NCBI RefSeq assembly: GCF_003234185.1
Contig: NZ_QKSM01000005.1
Span: 62,001-126,000 of the forward strand
DNA from: Curtobacterium sp. MCSS17_008
Lineage (GTDB): Bacteria; Actinomycetota; Actinomycetes; Actinomycetales; Microbacteriaceae
Length of the DNA: 64,000 bases
Reading direction: 5' to 3'
Position numbers and translations under genes: made by a program. This document shows, in pieces, positions 1 through 9,201 of this stretch; position 1 is the first letter of the stretch; each line of letters begins with the position of its first letter. The notes beneath the pieces are model-generated. The model searched no databases. It was not told the DNA's origin and was given only the letters and a program-made list of their open reading frames with translations.

Positions 1-1
1 G

Positions 2-151
2 GTGCACACCCCGGTCGAGCACGCGGCGTTCGTCGCCGAGCAGGTCCGGGCCGCGGCGGCGGACGCCGGACGCCTGCTGTTCCGCGACTTCCCGGTGGTG
101 TTCCCGCTGACCGTGTCGACGGTGCGTGACTACGGGGCCGCGAAGGACTGA
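2..151 (+). CDS. C-terminal end of DNA polymerase I-like protein (partial)
   Basis: An open frame enters from the left edge and stops at 149-151, leaving 49 C-terminal residues. It contains VVHTPVEHA-type sequence (here VHTPVEHAAFVAEQ) followed by AGRLLF and a final FPLTVSTVRDYGAAKD. This pattern resembles the extreme C-terminus of the actinobacterial bifunctional 3'-5' exonuclease/DNA polymerase (family A), where the palm motif HDE precedes a VVHTP segment. The catalytic HDE lies outside the window, so the assignment rests on a short tail only. It is followed 70 bases later by the PAP2 gene on the same strand. Confidence 0.55.
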   Translation: MHTPVEHAAFVAEQVRAAAADAGRLLFRDFPVVFPLTVSTVRDYGAAKD

Positions 152-209
152 GCAGCGCGGCGGTGGAGCGGGGCGTCCGCCGTGGCGGGTGTTCGCAGGG
201 TCCGGCGGG

Positions 210-215
210 CAGGGT
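210..215 (+). promoter_or_regulatory. -10-like hexamer for leaderless start of PAP2 gene
   Basis: CAGGGT lies exactly 6 bases before the ATG at 222, the same geometry as many other starts in this window. It supports the ATG at 222 over longer upstream starts. Confidence 0.4.
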
Positions 216-221
216 GGGTCG

Positions 222-1112
222 ATGGATCGAGACCACCACGACGAGAGCGGCGCGGCCGACACGGCTGCGACCGCGGCACGGCAGGTCGACCGTGCCGAGC
301 GCGCCGCCGTCACCGAGGACCGGCACGTCGGCGACCTCGACCTGACGTCGTGGCGCTCACGTGCGGGCCACGCCGCCGCCGAGGGCTGGGCGGCGCTCGG
401 TCGTCGGTACGGCGCGCTGCCGCTGCTCGTCGTGACCCTGCTCGTCGGCATCGGGATCGCCGCCACCGCGACCTGGGCGGCGTCCGAGGTGTACGACGCC
501 GTCCGTGCGTCCGACGACGTCGCCGTGCTCGACCGTCCCGTCCTGGACTGGATGCTCACGCTGCGTTCCCCGTTCGCCGACCAGGCGGTCACGTGGTGGA
601 CCGACATCGCCGGCACGATCGGCATGCCGATCGTCGCCGTCTGCTTCCTGGTCGGCTTCACCGTGCAGCGACGGGCGTGGACGCCCCTGGTGCTGCTCGT
701 GGCCGCGAGCGGCGGATCGCTCCTGATGACCGTCGCGGGCAAGGACCTGATCGGCCGCGCCCGTCCGCCGTTGTCCGACGCGGTGCCGCCCTACGAGCAC
801 TCGCCGTCGTTCCCGTCCGGGCACACGCTCAACGCCACCGTGATCGTCGGCACGATCGTGTACCTGCTCATCCTGCGGCAGTCGCGCGTGGTCACGCGGG
901 TGTGGACCATCGCGCTCGGGACGCTCTTCGTCCTGTCGGTCGGGGTGTCGCGGGTGTTCCTCGGACACCACTGGACCACGGACGTCCTGGCCGCGTGGGC
1001 CCTGGGGCTGGCGTGGCTCGCACTCGTGGTCACCGCGCACCGGTTGTACCTGACGGCCCTGGACCGCGGAGCGCACCCGGTGCAACGCGGTCCGGCCCCG
1101 GCGATCCGGTGA
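222..1112 (+). CDS. PAP2-superfamily membrane phosphatase
   Basis: Predicted 296-residue integral membrane phosphatase of the type 2 phosphatidic acid phosphatase superfamily, which dephosphorylates lipid or isoprenoid phosphates at the membrane. The three family motifs are visible in order: KDLIGRARP (KX6RP), SFPSGHT (PSGH) and SRVFLGHHWTTDV (SRX5HX3D). About six hydrophobic segments surround them, starting with LPLLVVTLLVGIGIAATATW. The first 60 residues are hydrophilic and rich in Asp, His, Arg and Ala and look like a cytoplasmic head. I chose ATG 222 because a longer frame back to 126 overlaps the preceding gene and because a CAGGGT hexamer sits 6 bases upstream. The lipid substrate (for example undecaprenyl or phosphatidylglycerol phosphate) cannot be read from sequence. 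Confidence 0.88.
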   Translation: MDRDHHDESGAADTAATAARQVDRAERAAVTEDRHVGDLDLTSWRSRAGHAAAEGWAALGRRYGALPLLVVTLLVGIGIAATATWAASEVYDAVRASDDVAVLDRPVLDWMLTLRSPFADQAVTWWTDIAGTIGMPIVAVCFLVGFTVQRRAWTPLVLLVAASGGSLLMTVAGKDLIGRARPPLSDAVPPYEHSPSFPSGHTLNATVIVGTIVYLLILRQSRVVTRVWTIALGTLFVLSVGVSRVFLGHHWTTDVLAAWALGLAWLALVVTAHRLYLTALDRGAHPVQRGPAPAIR

Positions 1113-1180
1113 GCGCGCCGCCGGGGCGTCGGGACCGCGCACAGCAGACGACACCGGCATGCCCGGTCAGGTCGCCACGG

Positions 1181-1186
1181 TAGGTT
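1181..1186 (+). promoter_or_regulatory. -10 hexamer TAGGTT, leaderless start of kinase gene
   Basis: TAGGTT is followed by 7 bases and then the ATG at 1194. No Shine-Dalgarno sequence is present, so the mRNA probably begins at or next to the start codon. Confidence 0.5.
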
Positions 1187-1193
1187 TCCCGGC

Positions 1194-2927
<1,734 letters not shown>

Positions 2928-2966
2928 CCACCGGCCCTTCGCCTTTCGTCGAGACGATGGAGCAAA

Positions 2967-2972
2967 TAGGCT
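2967..2972 (+). promoter_or_regulatory. -10 hexamer TAGGCT, leaderless start of GH92 gene
   Basis: TAGGCT, a 6-base spacer, then GTG at 2979. No ribosome binding site is visible. Confidence 0.55.
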
Positions 2973-2978
2973 TGCCCG

Positions 2979-5900
2979 GTGCGTGAACTGCAACGGAGCG
3001 GTGGTCCGACGACGGCGGTGGCAGCCCGGAACGGTGTCGGGTGGACCTCGGCCGAGGCGTGGCTGCTCGAACGCCCCGCCGACACCGACGAGACGGTGGC
3101 GGTCGTCCCCGTCCACGGTGGGCGGACGATCGCGCCGGGTGACGAGCTGTCATGGGTCTGGTTCCCGGAGCGGACGCTGCCCGAGGGGCACGACGAACCC
3201 GACGAGGCGGACCTCGAGCACTTCTGGGACGCGACGGCCTGTTCGCTCGACGTCGTGTTCACCGACGGCACCCGCCTGAGCGACGCGGCGCCGGACCGGA
3301 CGGCGACCGACCAGTACGGCACCCGGCTGACGCCGGAGGCGCAGGCAGCGGCCCGCACGCAGTGGGTGGACCAGTGGAACCGACGCGCGGTGGACCTCAC
3401 GCCGTCCGCCGGACGGGTGGTCGACCGCCTGGAGGCACGGCTCGGCTCCGCCACGCCGTCCACCCCCGGCGACGCTGCGCGGCCGGCGCTCCGCGGATGG
3501 CTCGACGACGTCCGGCTCGGTCGGGCGCGGCCGGCTCCGGAGACGCCGCTCGGCCGCGTCCGCACGACCCGCGGCACCCAGGCGTCGTCCCGGTTCTCCC
3601 GCGGCAACACCGCCCCGCTCGTCGGGCTCCCGCACGGCGGCGTCTTCGGCCTCCCGATGACCGACGCGTCGAGCAACCGGTGGCCGTACGCGTACCACGA
3701 GCACGTCGTCACCACCGACGACGGCCGCGTCCGACCGGCGCTCCAGGCCTTCGCGACGAGCCACATCCCGTCGCCGTGGATGGGCGACCGCGGGGTGTTC
3801 CAGGTGATGCCCTCTCCGCTCGCCACCCCCGACACCGACCGTCGGGCCCGGGCGCTCGCGTTCGACCACGACGACGAGCAGGACGGCCCGCACCGCTACC
3901 GGGTCGCCCTCGACCAGGGCGTCACCGCCACGATGACGGCCGGGGCCTTCGCCCTCGGGTTCCGCTTCACCGGGGTGCGCAGCATCGTGCTCGACCACCA
4001 CGGGCGCGTGGCCGACGCGTCCGTCCGGATCGCGGACGGCACCGCCGTCGTGGACGTGCTCCTCGACGACCGCCCGGGGACGCCGCCGCACCACGTGCAC
4101 CTGCGCGTGCCGGGTGCGACCGCCGACCGGACGTCGGTGGAGGACGGGCAGCTCCGGGGGTGGATCGAGGTCGACGGCGACACCGACGTGCTGCTCGGGA
4201 TCTCGACGGTCTCGCCCGAGGACGCCCGCGCGAACCTCGACGCGGCCGGGTCCTTCGATGCGATGTGCGCCGAGGCTGAGGCGCAGTGGACGGCGAAGCT
4301 CGCGACCCTGTCGTTCGAGGGCGCGACCCCGGAGCAGCTGACGGCGCTGTACTCCGGGCTGTACCGGCTCTTCCTGTACCCGAACCGCGCCGGCGAGACC
4401 GCGCGCGACGGGGTCCCGCGGCACCGCTCCCCGTACGGGTCGGTGCTCGCCGATCCGATCCGTGACGAGCCCGGGCCCGAGGTCGTCGAGGGTCCCTTCA
4501 CCACGACGAACGGGTTCTGGGACACCTACCGGACGGCCTGGCCGCTCCTCGCACTCCTCACCCCGGAGACGGCGGGCGAGCTCGCCCAGGGGTTCGTCGC
4601 GCACCACCACGACGGGGGGTGGACGCCGCGGTGGAGCGCACCCGGCGCCGAGGACGTCATGACCGGCACCACGAGCGACACCGTCTTCGCGGACCTCGCG
4701 GTCAAGGGCGTGACCGGCTTCGACCTGACCGAGGCCTACCGGAGCGCGGTGCGGAACGCGACCGTCCCGCCACGCGACGAGCGGGTCGGACGCAAGGGGA
4801 GCCTCCCGGGCGCCTTCCGCGGCCACGTCGACACGGCGACCTCCGAGGGGATGAGCTGGACCCTGGACGCGGCCATCAACGACTGGGGGATCGCCGTGAT
4901 GGCGGGCCTGCTCGCGTCGTGCGCGACGACGGCCGACGAGCTCGGCCGGTACGAGGCCGAGGCGGAGTGGTTCGCCCGGCGGTCCCTGCAGTACCGCAAC
5001 GTCTTCGACGCCGAGCGCGGCTTCTTCATCGGCCGCGATCCGGACGGCTCGTGGCGGGTCGGCACCGAGTTCGACCCGCGCGACTGGGGCGACGACTACA
5101 CCGAGACCAATGCGTGGGGGACCGCGTTCACCGCGCCGCACGACGGCGCGGGCGTCGTCGACCTGCACGGCGGCCCGGCCCGCTTCGACGCGGCGCTCGA
5201 CGCGCTCTTCGCGACGCCCGAGACGGGCGCGACCGTGCGTTCCGGCTCGTACGGCTTCGCGATCCACGAGATGACCGAGGCGCGTGACGTCCGGATGGGC
5301 ATGCTCGGGCTCTCGAACCAGCCGGCGCACCACATCCCGTTCTTCCCGATGTTCACCGGACGCCACGACGACGCGCACCGCATCGTGCGCGCGTGCCTCG
5401 AGCGGTTGTTCGTCGGGTCCGACCTCGGCCAGGGCTACCCCGGCGACGAGGACAACGGCGAGATGAGCGCGTGGTACGTGTTCGCGACGATCGGGCTGTA
5501 CCCGTTGGCGCCGTCGACGGGCACCTACGTGCTCGTGCCGCCGTCGGTCCGCCGGACGGTGCTGGCACAGCCGGGAGGCACGGAGACCGTCCTCGAGGTC
5601 GCCGCCGGTTCGTCCGGAGCCCACCTCGCGTCGGTGACGGTGGACGGGTCGCCCTGGACGTCGATCAGCATCCCGCACGAGGTGGTCGTCCGGGCGTCCC
5701 GCATCGAGTTCACGCTGTCCGAGGAGCCGACCGGCTGGGCGTCGGCGACCCGCCCGGTCTCGGCGTCGGACGTGCACGGGTACCGGGACGTCCCCGTCGA
5801 CCTGCTGCCGGTGGGGGTCTCGCCGCTCACCGACGACACCGGACGGACCGTGACGGAACTGTCGCCCGGTGCGACCGTGACGCTGCCCGCACCGGGCGCC

Positions 5901-6122
5901 GAGGCGGCCCTGGTGACGGTGACGGTCGCGCGGCCGGGGTCGTACTCGTGGCGGACGACGCTCGGGGACACCGAGACCGTGGTCCGGGACGCCGTGTTCG
6001 AGCACCCGGGGCAGACGCGGGTGTTCCGGTTCCTCGGTCGGGGCGACACGTTCACCTTCACCGCGGACACGGCCGTGCCGCTCACGCAGCTCGAGCTCGT
6101 CGCGGCGGACGGACAGCGTTGA
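2979..6122 (+). CDS. GH92 family alpha-mannosidase-like glycoside hydrolase
   Basis: A 1047-residue protein of glycoside hydrolase family 92, calcium-dependent exo-alpha-mannosidases. The N-terminal beta-sandwich fills about residues 1-420; the (alpha/alpha)6 catalytic part follows with GLYRLFLYPNR, TTNGFWDTYRTAWPL, GTTSDTVFADLAVKG and, near residue 830, the acidic signature GDEDNGEMSAWYVF that carries family catalytic and calcium residues. The usual GN-P-HH loop reads GLSNQPAHHIPF here. No signal peptide or membrane segment is seen at the GTG start, unlike the many secreted GH92 enzymes, so it may act on imported oligosaccharide or leave by another route. An extra C-terminal beta-rich stretch (about 880-1047) follows the catalytic part. 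Linkage specificity is not readable. Confidence 0.88.
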   Translation: MRELQRSGGPTTAVAARNGVGWTSAEAWLLERPADTDETVAVVPVHGGRTIAPGDELSWVWFPERTLPEGHDEPDEADLEHFWDATACSLDVVFTDGTRLSDAAPDRTATDQYGTRLTPEAQAAARTQWVDQWNRRAVDLTPSAGRVVDRLEARLGSATPSTPGDAARPALRGWLDDVRLGRARPAPETPLGRVRTTRGTQASSRFSRGNTAPLVGLPHGGVFGLPMTDASSNRWPYAYHEHVVTTDDGRVRPALQAFATSHIPSPWMGDRGVFQVMPSPLATPDTDRRARALAFDHDDEQDGPHRYRVALDQGVTATMTAGAFALGFRFTGVRSIVLDHHGRVADASVRIADGTAVVDVLLDDRPGTPPHHVHLRVPGATADRTSVEDGQLRGWIEVDGDTDVLLGISTVSPEDARANLDAAGSFDAMCAEAEAQWTAKLATLSFEGATPEQLTALYSGLYRLFLYPNRAGETARDGVPRHRSPYGSVLADPIRDEPGPEVVEGPFTTTNGFWDTYRTAWPLLALLTPETAGELAQGFVAHHHDGGWTPRWSAPGAEDVMTGTTSDTVFADLAVKGVTGFDLTEAYRSAVRNATVPPRDERVGRKGSLPGAFRGHVDTATSEGMSWTLDAAINDWGIAVMAGLLASCATTADELGRYEAEAEWFARRSLQYRNVFDAERGFFIGRDPDGSWRVGTEFDPRDWGDDYTETNAWGTAFTAPHDGAGVVDLHGGPARFDAALDALFATPETGATVRSGSYGFAIHEMTEARDVRMGMLGLSNQPAHHIPFFPMFTGRHDDAHRIVRACLERLFVGSDLGQGYPGDEDNGEMSAWYVFATIGLYPLAPSTGTYVLVPPSVRRTVLAQPGGTETVLEVAAGSSGAHLASVTVDGSPWTSISIPHEVVVRASRIEFTLSEEPTGWASATRPVSASDVHGYRDVPVDLLPVGVSPLTDDTGRTVTELSPGATVTLPAPGAEAALVTVTVARPGSYSWRTTLGDTETVVRDAVFEHPGQTRVFRFLGRGDTFTFTADTAVPLTQLELVAADGQR

Positions 6123-6144
6123 CCCGGCGTTCACCCGGCGGGAG

Positions 6145-6150
6145 CACGCT
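6145..6150 (+). promoter_or_regulatory. -10-like hexamer CACGCT before small acidic gene
   Basis: CACGCT, 6-base spacer, ATG at 6157; same geometry as the CATGCT elements elsewhere in the window. Confidence 0.35.
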
Positions 6151-6156
6151 CGGGGC

Positions 6157-6387
6157 ATGTCGATGAGCACACCGTTCGATCCCCAGCAGCCCGGCGCCGA
6201 CGTCCCCGTGGACGGGAGCGACGAGACCGAGATCGAGGTCGAGGAGGACCGCGGGGCCGACGTCGGCCCCGACTCGGTCGACCCGGGCACCTCGCCGGTC
6301 TCCCACGAGGACGAGGACGAGGCGGGCGGCGGCCCGGTCTTCCGTCGTCCGCAGGTGGGCGACCGGCTGCACCCCGACGACCTCTGA
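6157..6387 (+). CDS. Small acidic protein of unknown function (76 aa)
   Basis: I do not recognise a family. The 76 residues are rich in Asp, Glu, Pro and Gly, with a run of acidic residues in the middle (EIEVEEDRGADV, SHEDEDEAGG) and a basic-polar end VFRRPQVGDRLHPDDL. It is probably disordered and soluble. A second in-frame ATG (6163) is possible, but a CACGCT hexamer 6 bases before 6157 favours the first. A 12-bp stem-loop at 6412-6450 ends the unit, and another tiny acidic gene follows, also with a leaderless-type promoter. Confidence 0.6.
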   Translation: MSMSTPFDPQQPGADVPVDGSDETEIEVEEDRGADVGPDSVDPGTSPVSHEDEDEAGGGPVFRRPQVGDRLHPDDL

Positions 6388-6411
6388 CGGGGTCCTGACG
6401 GTCTGATGGCC

Positions 6412-6450
6412 GCCGCGCCCGCTCACCGCTGATTGCCAAGCGGGCGCGGC
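6412..6450 (+). terminator. 12-bp stem-loop terminator after small acidic gene
   Basis: GCCGCGCCCGCT (6412-6423) pairs perfectly with AGCGGGCGCGGC (6439-6450), loop 15 bases, no T-tract. Its last base overlaps the CATGCT promoter hexamer of the next gene. Confidence 0.55.
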
Positions 6451-6455
6451 ATGCT
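6450..6455 (+). promoter_or_regulatory. -10 hexamer CATGCT, leaderless start at 6463
   Basis: CATGCT, 7-base spacer, ATG at 6463. It decides the start at 6463 over an upstream in-frame ATG at 6433 that lies inside the terminator stem. Confidence 0.45.
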
Positions 6456-6462
6456 CGGGCGC

Positions 6463-6666
6463 ATGTCGTTTGCGAACGCGTTCGACCCGTCGAAGGGTCG
6501 CGCAATCCCCGAGGACCAGGTCAGCGAGGACGGGCTCGAGCTCGACGAGGAGACCGCCGCCGAGCTCGGCATCTCGTTCGACGTGGTCGGTGGCGCATCG
6601 GCGGACCCGACACGGGTGTCGCCCGTCGACGTCCACGTGCCGAGCGCCCCGGTCGCCGACGACTGA
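6463..6666 (+). CDS. Small acidic protein of unknown function (67 aa)
   Basis: A 67-residue protein beginning MSFANAFDPSKGRAIPED, acidic in the middle (ELDEETAAELG) and ending in a Val/Pro/Asp tail. No family is recognised. Like its neighbour at 6157 it begins with an FDP-containing head and has a leaderless-type promoter, but the two do not align well enough to call them paralogues. Its stop is 22 bases from the convergent end of the aldo/keto reductase gene. Confidence 0.55.
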   Translation: MSFANAFDPSKGRAIPEDQVSEDGLELDEETAAELGISFDVVGGASADPTRVSPVDVHVPSAPVADD

Positions 6667-6688
6667 CCGCCGACGACCGGGCGGCCCC

Positions 6689-7627
6689 TCAGGGGACGGT
6701 GTGCCCCGCCGCGGTCAGGACGCGGTACCACTCCTCGCGCGAGAGCTCGACGTCCGAGCCGGCGGCCGAGTCCCGGACGCGCTGGGGGTTCGTCGTACCG
6801 AGGACGACCTGGAAGTGCGCGGGGTGTCGGGTGATCCACGCGACTGCGATGCCCGTCGGCGTGACGCCGTGCGCCGAGGCCAGCTCCTCGAGGACGTCGT
6901 TCAGCTCGGCGTACTGCTCACGGTCGCCCAGGAAGACGCCGTCGAAGAAGCCCTTCTGGAAGGGCGACCAGGCCTGCAGCGTCACGCCGTTCAGGCGAGC
7001 GTGGTTGAGGATGTCGTTGTCCCGGTCGATCGACTGGTCGAGACCGGCCATGTTCGCCGTGAGGCCCTGCGTGATGACGTTCGCGTGCGTGATGCTCAGC
7101 TGCACCTGGTTGAACGCGAGCGGCTGCCGGACGGACTGCTGCAGCAGCTCCACCTGACCGGGGGTGTGGTTCGAGACGCCGAAGTGGTGCACCTTGCCGG
7201 CGGCGTGCAGCTCGTCGAACGCCTTCGCGACCTCCTCGGGCTCGACGAGCGCGTCGGGGCGGTGCAGGAGCAGCACGTCCACGTAGTCGGTCTGCAGCGC
7301 CTCGAGGGACTCGTGCACGGACTCGAGGATGTGCTCGTACGAGAAGTCGAAGTAGGCCCCGTTCGGCGTCGGCCGGATGCCGACCTTGGTCTGCAGCTGG
7401 ACCTCGGCGCGCTCCGACGGCGACAGGGTCACCGCCTCGCCGAACCGCGCCTCGCACCCGTGCCAGCCGCCGTAGACCGCAGCGTGGTCGAACATCGTGA
7501 CGCCCGCGTGGCGCGACGCCGAGTAGAGCGCGCGGATGTCCTCGTCGCTCATGTCGTTGATCCGCATGAGCCCGACGACGACGTCGGATGCGGTGAGGTC
7601 GGTCTGTGGCAACTCCAGTGTCTTCAC
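6689..7627 (-). CDS. Aldo/keto reductase (YdhF-like)
   Basis: A 312-residue NADPH-dependent oxidoreductase of the aldo/keto reductase superfamily. The catalytic tetrad is visible: Asp and Tyr in TMFDHAAVYG, Lys in LQTKVGIR, His in LLLHRPD. The (beta/alpha)8 barrel continues through GVSNHTPGQ, NQVQLSITH, LQAWSPFQKGFF and the cofactor-binding segment VVLGTTNPQRVRDSA. Overall it looks most like the YdhF group of predicted oxidoreductases; the carbonyl substrate is unknown. The start is a GTG, supported by a CAGGAT hexamer 7 bases upstream on the minus strand. Confidence 0.9.
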   Translation of the reverse strand: MKTLELPQTDLTASDVVVGLMRINDMSDEDIRALYSASRHAGVTMFDHAAVYGGWHGCEARFGEAVTLSPSERAEVQLQTKVGIRPTPNGAYFDFSYEHILESVHESLEALQTDYVDVLLLHRPDALVEPEEVAKAFDELHAAGKVHHFGVSNHTPGQVELLQQSVRQPLAFNQVQLSITHANVITQGLTANMAGLDQSIDRDNDILNHARLNGVTLQAWSPFQKGFFDGVFLGDREQYAELNDVLEELASAHGVTPTGIAVAWITRHPAHFQVVLGTTNPQRVRDSAAGSDVELSREEWYRVLTAAGHTVP

Positions 7628-7634
7628 ACGGTCG

Positions 7635-7640
7635 ATCCTG
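7635..7640 (-). promoter_or_regulatory. -10-like hexamer CAGGAT, leaderless start at 7627
   Basis: Read on the minus strand: CAGGAT, 7 bases, GTG. Confidence 0.4.
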
Positions 7641-7744
7641 CCAGCGGTCGCCGTGCGCAGAGAGGCCCTGCCGGTGCCCGTCGCGTCGAGCGGCCAGGGG
7701 CTGACGTCGGCCCTCAGGTCGGGCGCTCAGGCCAGGCGCTCACG

Positions 7745-8356
7745 TCAGGCGGGGAGCACCGCGACGACCGCGTGGTGGTCGCCCCACGATGCCGTGAGCG
7801 TCTCGCCCGCCGGCACCGGCAGTCCGACCACCCGCAGCACGACGAGGTCGCCGTGGTCCGTCCGCACCGTGGTCTCGGCGCCGTCCGTCCGCGGCTCGAC
7901 CGCGGTCACCGTGGGGGAGTCCGGAGCCGATCCGCTACCCGCCGCCGTCCCCTCCTTGTCGAGCCGCCCGGAGCCGTCGGCTCGCTCGAGCTCGGCCTCG
8001 TGGCCGCCGGTGGCGATCGCGCGGCGCAGGACGTCGGCGTACACCGGGTCCGCGACGGCGTCGTACACCCACCGGTGCCCGAGCACCGAGTGGTGCATCT
8101 CGCACACCAGGGAGCCACCGGCTCCGTCGAGCGGAGCGCCCCGGTACGTCAGCGGGGTGTGCAGGAGCCGGCCGTCGGGCGTCCGCACGATGATCACCTC
8201 GACGCCGACCTCGCCCTCCGGGTCGTCGAACCGGAAGCGGGTGACGATGTCGACCGGCATGCCGGCGGTGAGCCCGCTCCACGGCTGCGCGGGCAGCCAG
8301 ACGGCGAGGGCCTCGGCCTTGGACGGTCGGAGTTCTGCGCGGTGGATGACGGCCAT
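7745..8356 (-). CDS. Maltokinase N-terminal cap-like domain protein
   Basis: A 203-residue protein that starts MAVIHRAELRPSKAEAL followed by AVWLPAQPW, typical of the N-terminal cap found on actinobacterial maltokinase (Mak_N_cap family) but without the kinase part. Stand-alone copies of this domain occur in actinobacteria and have no firm function. The C-terminal half (DHGDLVVLRVVGLPVPAGE, ASWGDHHAVVAVLPA) is beta-rich. A longer frame runs upstream to 8518, but a minus-strand TACCGT hexamer 6 bases before the ATG at 8356 fixes the start. It lies 55 bases downstream of the SDR gene with its own promoter. Confidence 0.65.
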   Translation of the reverse strand: MAVIHRAELRPSKAEALAVWLPAQPWSGLTAGMPVDIVTRFRFDDPEGEVGVEVIIVRTPDGRLLHTPLTYRGAPLDGAGGSLVCEMHHSVLGHRWVYDAVADPVYADVLRRAIATGGHEAELERADGSGRLDKEGTAAGSGSAPDSPTVTAVEPRTDGAETTVRTDHGDLVVLRVVGLPVPAGETLTASWGDHHAVVAVLPA

Positions 8357-8362
8357 GACCCG

Positions 8363-8368
8363 ACGGTA
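8363..8368 (-). promoter_or_regulatory. -10 hexamer TACCGT, leaderless start at 8356
   Basis: On the minus strand TACCGT, 6-base spacer, ATG. Also decides against the longer frame. Confidence 0.5.
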
Positions 8369-8411
8369 CCGAGGACACCTCGGCTCCTGCCGTCGGCCCG
8401 CCGCGTGGAGG

Positions 8412-9167
8412 TCAGTGCACCGAGAAGCCGCCGTCGACCGCGATCGACTGGCCCGTGACGTAGGCAGCACCGGGCCCGGCGAGGAACACCGCCGCAGCGG
8501 CGAAGTCCGACGCCGCACCGTTGCGACCGACGAGCGTCCGTGCCGCGAGCGCTGCGACCCGCTCGGGGTCGGCGGACAGCCGCTCGTTCAGGGCGGTCTG
8601 CACGAAGCCCGGCACCAGGACGTTGGAGGTGACCCCGCTGCCCGACCAGGCCTCTGCCTGGGACCGGGCCAGTGCCTCCAGGCCGGCCTTCGACACCCCG
8701 TACGCGCCGCTCGCGGCGAAGGGGCGGTGCGCCTGCTGCGAGCTGATGCCGATGATCCGGCCGTGGCCCCGCGCGGCCATGCCGGGTGCGAGCCGCTGCC
8801 CCAGCACGAACGGTGCGTCGAGGTTGACGGCCATCGTCGCGTCCCACGTGTCCTCGTCGAGGTCCGGCATCGGCGGCCGCAGGTTGATGCCCGCCGAGTT
8901 GACGAGGACGTCCACCTCGCCGACGGCGTCCGCGAGCGCGTGGGCTCCCGCTCGGGTGGACAGGTCGGCGACGACCCCCGTGGCGGACCCGCCGCCGGTG
9001 GTGATCGTCGCGACGGTCTCGTCGATCGCGTGCCGTGTCCGTGCGGCGACCAGCACGTGGGCGCCGGCGTCCGCGAGGGCGAGCGCGATCGCCCGGCCGA
9101 TGCCGGAGCTGCCCCCGGTGACGAGGGCGCGGCGTCCGTCCAGACCGAAGAGCTGCTCGAGCGACAT
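8412..9167 (-). CDS. SDR-family oxidoreductase
   Basis: A 251-residue classical short-chain dehydrogenase/reductase. It has the dinucleotide motif TGGSSGIG near the N-terminus, NSAG, the catalytic Ser in IIGISSQQ, YGVSK (Tyr and Lys), and a C-terminal GQSIAVDGGFSVH tail typical of 3-oxoacyl-ACP reductase-like or gluconate 5-dehydrogenase-like members. The head MSLEQLFGLDGRRALVTGG resembles gluconate dehydrogenases, but substrate assignment would be a guess. It is divergent from the methyltransferase gene with only 34 bases between starts; both starts have leaderless promoters. Confidence 0.88.
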   Translation of the reverse strand: MSLEQLFGLDGRRALVTGGSSGIGRAIALALADAGAHVLVAARTRHAIDETVATITTGGGSATGVVADLSTRAGAHALADAVGEVDVLVNSAGINLRPPMPDLDEDTWDATMAVNLDAPFVLGQRLAPGMAARGHGRIIGISSQQAHRPFAASGAYGVSKAGLEALARSQAEAWSGSGVTSNVLVPGFVQTALNERLSADPERVAALAARTLVGRNGAASDFAAAAVFLAGPGAAYVTGQSIAVDGGFSVH

Positions 9168-9173
9168 CCGGCC

Positions 9174-9179
9174 AGGCTA
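9174..9179 (-). promoter_or_regulatory. -10 hexamer TAGCCT, leaderless start at 9167
   Basis: Minus strand TAGCCT, 6-base spacer, ATG at 9167. Identical hexamer and spacing to the CGNR gene at 62987. Confidence 0.5.
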
Positions 9180-9189
9180 CCGACGCCCG

Positions 9190-9195
9190 TACGCT
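9190..9195 (+). promoter_or_regulatory. -10 hexamer TACGCT, leaderless start at 9202
   Basis: TACGCT, 6-base spacer, GTG at 9202. Lies back to back with the opposite promoter at 9174-9179. Confidence 0.5.
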
Positions 9196-9201
9196 GGGGC
9201 G

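Noticed and set aside
3150-6290. Long minus-strand open frame (1046 codons) across the GH92 gene
   Set aside because: It is an antisense shadow caused by high third-position GC; its product is Arg/Gly-rich with no domain, while the plus-strand frame has full GH92 motifs.
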